A stretch of 64,000 bases of DNA from positions 1,942,501-2,006,500 of the forward strand of contig BSDZ01000014.1 of assembly GCA_030268105.1 (NCBI GenBank), written 5' to 3'. A program made the position numbers and the translations under genes. This document shows, in pieces, positions 54,301-64,000 of the stretch (positions are counted from its first letter, which is position 1; every line of letters starts with the position of its first letter). The notes below the pieces were generated by a model. It was not told the DNA's origin. It ran no database searches and saw only the letters and a list, made by a program, of their open reading frames with translations. The stretch comes from Volvox africanus (lineage: Eukaryota > Chlorophyta > Chlorophyceae > Chlamydomonadales > Volvocaceae).

Positions 54301-56921
54301 CTCCAAATCCACGTTACCTGAAAAGGCCGGGAGATGAGATGGGGAATGTGATACGCGTACCACCGCCCCGGGCGCTGCGCGTCCCGTCGCAGCAACTGAA
54401 CCAGGAGACATAGCTCCCCGTTGGAGTGGAGCACGTCAGCGGAGTCCTGCAAGATCTCAGTGGCCCCTCCCAGTCGTGCAGCGTCGCCACCGCCCTTCAC
54501 CATTCCGCGAACACGACGGGTGGAGGTCGGGCTGTGCTGCTTGCCTCTGCTGCCGCCGCCGCCAGATGTCTTCCTCTTTGAGACAGGAGCCGGCGGCGGC
54601 TGATGGCCTAAACTGTAGCCAGTGCCACTGAAGGCGCCGGGGACTTGGCCGCCGGTATAAGGATACATGATGCAGAAGTTGTTTAGGTGCGCGATGCCAT
54701 TCTGTCCATGATACGGAATTGCACGGCATACCGTTTTTTTACGGGATACAGTACGGGACAACCCAGATCGAAAATCCGTGCGCCGTACAGTCGCGGTATT
54801 TATGAAAGGAGCCATGTAACACGTTAAAAGAGGCAGTCCCAAGCCATGTGTCAGTGCAGGTACAATAACCTCACAACCTCTTTCAGAAATCACTTATTGT
54901 GATGATCCCCATTTACACCGTCACAATCATGATGATGAAAGCACAATTTTCTGTTATGTTTTGACATCAACAGGAAGCCGTACACACCCGTACTTACAAG
55001 TACAACCTGCTTACCTTTTCCAGCGGCGTTGCGTAAATGCAGCCATCCGGACTAACATCCGGGCCTTCGATGAGATTGCGACCCTGCGTCAGCAATGTAG
55101 AGGTTTCAACACGCATCCCGAAGGCAACTCGCATGCCGTACGTAGACACGTCCACGCAACGTCCCAACACGACGGCAAGTCGCATGCGGCAAAGTGCTTC
55201 TTGTCCGGTTTTAGGCTGGAATTGAAAGGGAAATCCATATATCCCTTTTCGGAATGCAACGCATTACAACAAGTCTTACACGTCACCTGCGCACTTAACA
55301 CAATCGACGCTGGGTGACGGGATGGGTACGACAGATTCGTGTGATAGCGACATGCATGTATGCAGAATGGGACGAGGAGCGAGATGCAGAACATATAATG
55401 AACGGGACGAGCATTAAACGCAGCCAGCAGGGCCTTATTACCTTGGAATCCACCAAACGTGGCTGCTGCAGAAGAGGTTGGTCCATGTACGACAGAACTT
55501 GGCCTGAGGGAACCACGATTGCCTAGGAGGGCGGTGAGGGCAAGGTAGCGAAAGGGAAGGGGGTGGCAGCCAGTAACGCAGATAGAGTTGAGAGAACGTA
55601 AAGAGTTCGTGGTTGGTTTCCGTACTTGACAGCGCGTTTAAGATATTTTGCGTGATCAGTGTTCTTTTGTTAAACCCTTAGATACTAGCATATAGAAACG
55701 CCGCCCGAAGTGGTGGACTGCCGGATGTCGGATGCCGGTGGTGAACGTGTGCAGAGGAGGGTATGCACGCAAGATTGCGGCGTTGGAAGCTTTTGGACGA
55801 TATTGGTGCCGGTTTCCGTCTGTCACAGTATACCTGACTACCCCTCCGGACCTTAAGGTTTGGGTGTGCGACGACGCAAGGGACACATTTACACTGTTGT
55901 TTACGTCAGCAGTTTGAAGGTATAATTCATCCGGATGCCAGAATTATCTTCAAAGATAAAAGGGGAAGAGGAGGCGTATGGGGCCAGTTAGGTCTGCCGC
56001 GCACCTTAATGGCAAAGGATGCCGCCCCAGGTGCAAATTGCGCTCGTTGGCATTCTCGGCTGAGACCGCTCTCCGGGTCATGCTTGTAACGGACTAGTGC
56101 CACAACGATAGGTGAGCCACAGGTGGATTCGATTGCGCTGCCTTGTATTTGGAACCTGTGGAAAGCCCCGACGGTCGTCACTAACCCATGAGACATAGAG
56201 ATGGCTAGATGGTTAAGGGAATGACTTAAGGGAATCAGACTTACAAGACGAATAATTTATAACAAGGTTTCCTAAATATTAGAAGCACACATTTCTGCTG
56301 TCCATGCACCAGTATTTCTGACTTCCTTCCCCTTGACATGGACATGCTAGCGCGCGAACAAATGCGGTCAACAATCCCCAGGACCGAAACTTATGGCGCC
56401 TAATAAATAATTCCAATTTTACGCTGTAGTTTGACTTGATAAGTTGAAGGGTCCTTGCCTACCGCCTACCTGTCAATCTGCCCAGGGTCGCAACATTGTG
56501 ATATCGGAGACCTGTGTAGGATCAGAAACGTAGAATTGTGAACATATTCCGTCTTAGAATGCATTGCAGGATGAGGGTGCGCCAACTCGTTTGACTGTGC
56601 AAGCCAGCTCCACCGCCCAGTTGGCGAAAAGTCTAATCAAAAACCACTTGCCTGCATCTATGGAAGAACCTCAACCTATACTGGAAGCCTGAGTTATGCC
56701 GTGGGCTGGTTGTGTTGGGCATTCTTACGATGCCAGCGTACAAGAGGTAGGTTACCGATATCCTACACCTCCAAAATGGAAGAAATATCTATTTGTAATA
56801 AACGTTGCTGTGCAGGAGGCGTCTGCACGCGGGCTTGTACGATGCGCTCGGCCATCTGGTCGCTGGAACCCCACCTGCCCGGCTTGCTGAAGTCGGGTCG
56901 TAGTTGTCAGGCAGATTAGGC
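51352..56921 (-). CDS. Unrecognised protein, at least 826 residues, 11 exons, 5' end unresolved
   Basis: Function not recognised. Minus-strand exons with consistent phase: 56921-56875, 56511-56470, 56141-56005, 55819-55769, 55522-55442, 55215-55015, 54701-54318, 53972-53261, 53017-52644, 51936-51622, 51489-51352 (TGA 51354-51352); 2,482 bases, one of them completing an upstream codon. The first six exons (about 190 residues) look like a compact beta-rich domain (GSPIVVALVRYKHDPES; RMRLAVVLGRCVDVSTYGM; GPDVSPDGCIYATPLEK). Exon 7 has a basic linker (VSKRKTSGGGGSRGKQ) and a conserved-looking block, RPGRWYAYHIPHLISRPFQ. The remaining 500 or so residues are Gln/Gly/Ser/Met-rich and probably disordered, with an acidic, Gln-rich end. 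This layout would suit a transcription regulator, but that is inference. Exon 3 could start at 56155 in another frame. The three most 5' exons are the least certain. Confidence 0.72.
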
Positions 56922-58749
56922 CTGAAGAAATGTTGTGAGCTTCACATTAAAACATGGTTTTCATGCTGAGTTGCACGAACCTGTCCATGCCTCCTTGTCA
57001 CACTTGAGTGCAGACGAAAGTGCATGCATACGGGATACCGCACAGCAGGAGACGGTATCATAATTTGAGTGTTTTACAATCTGCTTTATTTAAAAAACCG
57101 AAATTTATATTTATGCTGTTATTGCTTTGAGGATCACTAATCCCCACTCAGCCCCAGCGAGTTACCCGTCACTAATACAAAACCCGGGCTTTTCCTTTCA
57201 CTATTTTGTGTCCTTTCACCTAATTTGAATGAAAAATATTTACAACACTTGATTTTGTTTTAAATAATAACGCATACCGCTGAAACGCAGTTACGGACGT
57301 TACGAACGCATCACGACCCTCGACGCAAAGGGTATGATCTGAATGAATACCAAGAGGTTCACATGAGGGACATCGTTTGGCTGAAGTGCTTCGCTCACAG
57401 AATCCGATTCATCTGGGTAGGTTTCGGCCTAAACCTCGGCAATTAAGACAGCCGCGCTCAGCGATCGGAGACCGGTAGCTAGGTGGAGCTTAAGTAGTTA
57501 TGCACCTGGAAGAACAGGAACAAGAGCCAAAAAGCTCGCACCAATGATGAAATGCAACAGTCTGCGCTCTTGGAGGCCTCGCTCATTACTAATATCTAAC
57601 CACGTTCAACGGCGCCGACAATACTATAGGCCCACAGCAGCACGACAGTAGCAGCCCTAAACGAAGCAACAAGAAGCGAGCCCAGCAATTGTCCATAGCG
57701 AGGGGGAGTTACATTTACGACATCCACAAGATCTACAAGATCCACAGCAACGTCGGCGGGTGTACAAAGTTACAGACAAGCGAGTAAGGGCTCGCTGGAT
57801 GGTACACGGCACAGAGGCCCCGTCATGCGTTGCCGTAAATGCCGGTCGCGCTAACGAGCCAGGAGACCCGCCCCGACCAACCCTAAACTGACTTTCAGCC
57901 CCGAATGCACGTATAAACGATGATGATGTCGCAGTGTAATGTCCGTTGTCATTTTCTCTGACCCTGCCATCTCGCTCAGTCACATGCATGCTATTTCTCT
58001 TTGCGTGTATCTCTTGCCAGCTGTTTTGAAAATGTACGAAGCAAGGGAAGTGAGGAAGTAGTAACGAGCATACAGACAGGCCGTTGCCTGGCCCTGGCCC
58101 TGGCCCTGGCGCTGGCCTTGGCCCTGGAGGGCATCACACACAGTTCTGCTGCGAAAAAAAAACTTTCGCCGAATGATGGATGTAACCGAAACCTACCTCT
58201 AACCCACTTGTGAGCCAGCTCTAAAACGCCATGTACGTGTGCTAACACGCACTCTTCCTTCAAACCGTACTACTGATCGTACTGAGACATACAATGCGTA
58301 CATACGTGTGCTTCGACGCATGTATCCATCTACGCTACATTCGTTCATCCTGGTTCCACTTCAGAGCCCAGCCTACGTATATCTAAACCTGGTGATCTGG
58401 TGATCTGGTGATCTGGTGATCTGGTGATCTGGTGATCTGGTGATCTGGTGATCTGGTGATCTGGTGATCTGGTGATCTGGTGATCTTAGATTACTATCAA
58501 TCGCCTTTCCGGTCTCTTCCTCCCGCTGTCGCTGTCGCTGGTGTGCTTCATCAAGTTCCTTAGGGTTGCCGTTATTATTGTAGTTATAGTTGTTTCGGTT
58601 GTTGCTCCGGGAGTGGAGGTTATGGTGATTGTAATGCGCTAACGCCCCACTCAGATCCCCATCAGACCCGAGGAACCACAGCCCTGCCTCCCCACAGCCA
58701 CCGTAACCATCACCACTCCCACTCCCGCCTCCGCCGCAACCGCCACCGC
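56922..58749. other. Unassigned region upstream of the unrecognised gene model
   Basis: May contain introns or 5' exons of the minus-strand gene. I see no exon here that keeps phase with the 56921 exon. A short (GGCCCT)n run occurs at 58087-58128. Confidence 0.4.
58391..58486. repeat. Octamer GGTGATCT, 12 perfect copies
   Basis: Perfect 8-base tandem array. Read on the minus strand it would give a period-8 peptide, but no splice signals make it exonic. Confidence 0.97.
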
Positions 58750-59009
58750 TACCTCTCCAGCACCCACCGCTGGCTCGGCGGTAATCACTGCCGACGCCGC
58801 CACCAGTGATCAGCGATTCCGCCGTGGCAGCGGCATGGCCGCCGGCAGCGCTCATCGATATGGCCAGTTTGGCTGGGTTCTGGTCTCCCGCCCTCCAAAG
58901 CCAAAAAGTGAACATGCGGCCCTTACCATTGATGTCCACAGCTCCGCGAGGCTCCATGTGGACCTCATCGAGTCGTGGAGGAGCTCAGCGGTGGAGGCTC
59001 CCACCTGAA
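58750..59009 (-). CDS. Candidate 5' exons of the unrecognised minus-strand gene
   Basis: Two stretches look exonic on the minus strand. 59009-58929 has acceptor ttcag| and donor |GTAAGG and reads VGASTAELLHDSMRSTWSLA and on to WTSM. The next begins after an acceptor near 58885 and reads NPAKLAISMSAAGGHAAATA, then turns Gly-rich, with a possible donor near 58762. The first ends in phase 0 and the second begins in phase 0, so they can join. I could not connect them in phase with the exon at 56921, so they may belong to this gene, to a separate gene, or be chance. Confidence 0.35.
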
Positions 59010-59269
59010 CCATCATCGCTCTATGGTAGGGGAGGTGGTAGGGGTAGCCACACTTATGAGACGAGCCGAGTAGCTAGTCGTAGGGTTATGAACGCGGCGG
59101 GTGCGTTATATTTATATAAATCCGTTGTTGTGATCGTGTAGTGTATGCCGTACATGCACTCGCTTCCTCCCGCAAATCCCCCACCCTAGCCCCAACCCAA
59201 CCCCGCGCCCCGGCAACCACGTACTTGGAACTGGACTCCATTCGGGAGCCCATGTTGACAGTACTGCAG

Positions 59270-62200
59270 GGACATTTCGGTTGGTGTGAGATAGAAATGA
59301 CTTATGCAGTACTGTATTGTGCGTACGGTGTGTACGGCAGAAGTTCTGTATATGTACCTGTGTGTGTGTGCATATAAAAAGCTTTCCAAACGGAAGGGAA
59401 CTAGCATGAGCGAGTGCGTCAGCAGCAGGCAGGAACGAACGGATTGTTATTAAATATGCTGTTGCTGCAAACAACGAACGAACGAACGAGGTAAGAAGTT
59501 TCCGGTTTATTTAGTTAATACTTAATTATTCAACTACTTGATGTTTTAACTAATAATTGTTTAACCATTCAATAACTCCTAGTTAGCTGGAACTGCAACA
59601 GATAGGGAAATGCGCGGATGTAGTGATGTGCGTAGTGCCACCAATAGATAGAGGCCCCCCTGTATGTGCCGCTACATACAGCCCCTTACGCTTTCGTGCA
59701 TTCCCGGAGACTCATTACACATATGTATATAATACATGTATATGGGATATACTCACTCGCCCACCAGGGCACCTTCTGGGACGGAAGCAGTAGCAACAGT
59801 AGCAGAGTATTTTAACAGGGACGCTTTTTTCGCATTTCCAGAAGCAGCAGATAGAGAGCAAGTTCTTCGTTTGAGCAGCTGATGATGTTGAATAAACGGT
59901 TATATTATGTTGGTCATTCATTCTCATTATCGCAGCGGTGCGGCGGTTAACGGCGGCAGGTTCATGGCGGCGGAACACGTAGAATGCATGGGTTGCTTGC
60001 GCGCTTACGTCCAAGTTGCTCCACCGTATGTACGAGGGTGCGTGCATGTACGGCGCTGATAGCTACATATACGATACACAATATGTGGGGTCAGGATATA
60101 AATGGATGTGTAATTGCATGAAGGTCGCACTCTAAGGGCCCGATGGCTACTGCTACTGCTACTGCAAGCGTAAAGCATGTGGCCCTGTGTGTGTCTATGT
60201 GTGTGTTGGGGTGGGTTTCCTCCTGTTGCCTGCTAGCACTGCCTTCCGTTATGCGTTGGAATACTCTTTACTTTTTACTTTGTTTTTGTCGAAACCATCT
60301 CTTTTGTTTCTTAATTTCAAAATTTACAGATGTTTAGGTATATAATTGGGTGGGCCTCGTCGGTGAGTCTCGGTGGGCTCGGGAGGGAGGTAGGAACTGG
60401 TCGGTTACAATCTGATTTCGTTTTACTCCCTAACTCCCTTTTTCGGTTCGACCAACCGGGAGGCATCAAGTGTACTCACGGCCAGCAACCTGCCCTTACT
60501 CCATGCATAAGCAGTAATAAGGGCCGGTGAGCGTGTCTTTGTGCATTTGTGTGTGCGTGTGTGCTCGATTTGTTGAGTTTCATGACTGTTAAGGGTCGTT
60601 GGCTGCAACTTGCAAGTCGTGGCTGCATATAAACGTACGGCACGCATTAACCTCGATATTCATATATAACCTCGCACAACAACCCGAGATTTTAAGTTGA
60701 CCATAAGAACTAAATCGATGCTCCGTTTTTTCGATGATCAATTGTGAAGCGAGGCACAATAGTGTTAAATCTGAATGTCGCAAATCCGCCAATGGAATGC
60801 GGTACCACTGGTAAGTAGTTAGGTAAATAGAAAATAATAAATAAATTGTTTATCAAGTTAAAAAGCCTCCTACGATTGGCAGAGACTTTGAAAGCTCGGT
60901 TTGAAATTGACGAGTACGCCTGTTCGACGGACGACATAAAACCGTAATACGTTCAATCGTACAGGCGTTTCAGCGCGCTTTATCACCGCGCGCGACGCAC
61001 ATGAGCAATGTTGTTCCGCGCCCCGTCGTCGCAAAAAGAATGCCGAATTCATGAAGGCGTGTTCCTAATTCCCGTCTACCTATTCAATTTGGAAAATGTT
61101 TCACATCCGGTATAATTATATGCAGTTTTTTTACACGTTGGTCGTCACCGCCAAACCTGGCAATTGGACATTGTCCGACAGGCAAACATGCATACAGCAG
61201 CTTTCAAACGTCAAATTAAAACCATAAGCGCTGCCGTGATCTTTTAGGTTGATTATATAGTTATTTAATAAAGAACATTACTTAATGCAAAAAGTGTTTG
61301 CCGCTGCTGCTGCACCTAACAACATATGAGTATGAGACCCATCGATAGTTGCATTAGTCATCATCCATCTCCTCAACATTTGCTACAGAACGAAATACAC
61401 ACACCTTCCCTTTCGCATAACGCACAAGGTTGCAACGTGGCACAATGAAAAGCCCGCATTGACATGTACGAAAACCCTGCTGAATTCACATTCACAGGAG
61501 TCTGCCTTCAGCATCAGGGCCACTTCGCGTACGGCAGTAGGTTACATACGGTTAGTCGCTTCAGTAGAAGCTTTAGCTAGTTTATCAAAGTATCCAACTT
61601 AATGTGTACTACGAAAATTCTCTTTTGCGTCAGCTCATCAGTTCTTTTTCTTTTCCCCGCTTCCACTTTTGGGTGCCTTAAGTGCTAAAACCCTAAAACT
61701 CCAAAAATCACCAGTGCGGCATCTTCTTTCCTATCACCGCCGCCACGACGTCACCCGTGTACATCCCCACCATACGGGATGAATGGGGGAGATAAAGAGA
61801 AAAGAGAAGGAGAGCGGGGAAGGAAATAAATACTAAACACACGCCAAAACGAACAGAATATTAGATCGACGTTCAAAGATACTTCATAATGCTGTGCTCG
61901 CTGTTCGTTGGGGAGTTGTAAGAAGTAATTGTGCTTATTAAGGAGAGATGGAAGAGAAAAGAGGCGAACATGTACGAAGGAAATAGATTGGCTTGTCTAG
62001 ATACATACTAGCTGGTGTACTATCGTAATACGTATCCGTACAATCTAGATAGAAATAAAAAACATTAAAGCTAAAACGCAAACAACTGTTTTTTAATTGC
62101 TTTGTGAAAGAATCACGCATGAAGTCCGCGGAGACATCAAAGAGACCATATAAACTGTTTGCTTCTACTATTTCTTGGATTACTGAGAGCCAATACAAAA

Positions 62201-64000
62201 ATCCGTTACCACCTAAAATCAAACAATTTTCAAATGTTGTAAATGAGACGGATGGAATTTAAGACTGCGCGTCCATCGTACCGGATCCGGATTCTGCGGC
62301 CATGAACACGCGCACGGAGACAGTGAGTGACAGACAGTGACAGACAATGAGAACAGAATGTTGACGTTGTTGAAGGGCTGCGCGTATGTACGGCCGGCGG
62401 TCAGCCTCCGGATGACCTAGGGGCGGGAGAGGTAGGGATATGAAGGGGGCAGCCGGAGGGAAGGGCAGAGCGAAAGAGGGAAAGAGGGGAAAGAGATGGG
62501 GAGGTCGTCCAATCCATTTATACCATTCATGGGAGTGATGTATCACGTCCTTTAATCCCGCAATATCATGGAATTACCCGCCCATTTGTACTTCCTGCAT
62601 TTACGACATGGGCATTACGACATGGAACTTTATGACGAGGGCTGGCGATGCCGTACATCATGATCAGCACGGTATGTGTTCTGTGTTGGTGTATCGAATA
62701 TCTTCAGATAAGACCTGAGAAGTAGGGGTTACAGTTTCTCTGTTAGGTAGTCTTTACAGCCGACCGTTGACCCAAACCTGCCAGTCCTACCGTACCTATT
62801 CAACCAAACGTTTCAAAACCAAACGTTCCAAATCCTTCGTACCTTTGTTCCGGTTTGCAGCTGCTGTAGTACCATATCTATCTGTGACGTCAGTACAATA
62901 CTCTCACAATACCCCCAGTAGCGGTACAATGTGCTGTTGACGCGTCCCGGCTCGCCGATCTGCTCGCAGGACGGGATCCGTCAAGTTGCCCAGGCTAATG
63001 TTCGGCGCGTATGGTGCACGAAACGGTCGACCAAGCCCCATGGGTCGGTCCAATTTGTCGAGCTGACGGTTGTTTGGTTGCAGGTACCGTTGGCGGTTGC
63101 AGGTGAGGTTTGGTTGTCGTACACTGGCAGCCAGAGGAAGGATACGACAGATAGTCCGTTGTCGTAATCGGAGCGCCGAAAAGGGCCGTTGACGATACTG
63201 AAGTTGCGGCCGTGCCTGGCAAACTCGAATGCAATCGAGGAACCAAGTCGTATAAGGTTTGTGTAAAGCGGCTTATTTCATCTACACGGAAATGGTGCGA
63301 TAGCTGTACCACAGGTGCACAGTCGTACGACATAAGAGCCCTTAAGTACAGCACTCCGGCCCCCTGTGCCCGTACCACCGGGGTACGCCGCATGCACCAC
63401 CTATTTCCCAGTCCCACTCTCACCAGCAAATATTCGTCAATCGCTCTGTAGCCTTAATTTACAAAATCTTCATGTCCGCGAAGTAATCCAGCACAGTACA
63501 GTACAGTTCCCTGATGATCGATGTTGGTCAAACTATACACATACACATATACACACGGACACTCCAACCTCGTCCCGCGGAGTGGTTCGCCCCGTGTAGG
63601 GGATCTCTCTATCGTTTCCGACTCTACCCTCTATCCCCCCCGACCACCAGATATATATACAAGGTAGTGTTATTTTTACATGTAGAGTACGGAAATCTGC
63701 AAAGAAATCTTTCGAGTGTAAAGAACACAAACCTGCGGTGAGTCCTTCTCTTTTTTGTGGTTATATCGCTCACTAGGACAAGAATAGACCAATTGAGGAG
63801 TTTTGCACAGGTGTGACTGGCATGAAATGGAAGGATATAACTACATGACAAATACCACGGTTTTTCCAGGCTTTAATTTTCGCAGATATTTGCGTAATGA
63901 CTAACCACAATATGATTATCGAGAAAGTAATATGAGCCCAAAAATCCAACTATCACCCCAACCCTAACAGTATGATGCAAGTAGGCTTTGCTATAATTAT
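59270..64000. other. Right flank without a recognised gene
   Basis: No series of exon-like segments, RNA gene or complete mobile element could be supported. It contains AAAACCCTAAAA (61687-61698, telomere-like) and scattered CCGTAC words. A 5' leader or promoter of the minus-strand gene may lie near 59.0-59.5 kb. Confidence 0.5.

Noticed and set aside
58373..58957. A 194-codon minus-strand open frame starting MEPRGAVDIN
   Set aside because: It crosses a good donor after a few codons and ends in the GGTGATCT array; only parts of it are plausible exons, and the first in another frame.
62995..63429. A 144-codon minus-strand open frame
   Set aside because: No recognisable motif, no supporting neighbouring exons and overlapping open frames on the other strand; not enough to call a gene.

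Overview
The window looks like nuclear DNA of a green alga of the Chlamydomonadales, most likely a volvocine species. The evidence is a flagellar dynein gene with very many introns, GC-rich exons against AT-richer introns, abundant Gly/Ala homopolymers in coding sequence, hexanucleotide microsatellites in introns, and several short tracts of the Chlamydomonas-type telomere repeat TTTTAGGG. The species is not determined.

Layout: (1) Positions 1-41994, plus strand: one axonemal dynein heavy chain gene, 5' truncated by the window edge. I could join 69 exons (751-41994) with consistent phase at every junction; they give 15,738 coding bases, or 5,245 residues plus a TGA stop. The exons cover the end of the tail, the linker, AAA1-AAA6, the coiled-coil stalk with microtubule-binding domain, and the C-terminal domain. 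The protein is swollen by roughly 1,300 residues of low-complexity insertions. These lie in the tail, AAA1, AAA2, AAA5, AAA6 and the C-terminal domain, while AAA3, AAA4 and the stalk are nearly free of them. (2) 44025-46234, minus strand: a complete five-exon gene for the iron-sulfur subunit of mitochondrial succinate dehydrogenase (291 residues). It converges on the dynein gene. (3) 46235-51351: repeat-rich and without a recognisable gene. (4) 51352-56921, minus strand: an unrecognised protein, at least 826 residues in 11 phase-consistent exons, with an ordered-looking N-terminal part and a long Gln/Gly/Ser-rich C-terminal part; further 5' exons may lie at 58.7-59.3 kb. (5) 59.3-64 kb: no gene recognised.

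The dynein would act as a motor of the flagellar inner arms and succinate dehydrogenase in respiration, so no functional pathway links the neighbours. The most interesting biology is the heavily expanded dynein heavy chain, with its uneven insertions and degenerate AAA3 and AAA4 Walker B motifs, and the unidentified minus-strand protein. All exon limits are read by eye from splice signals and family knowledge. No alignment or transcript data were available.
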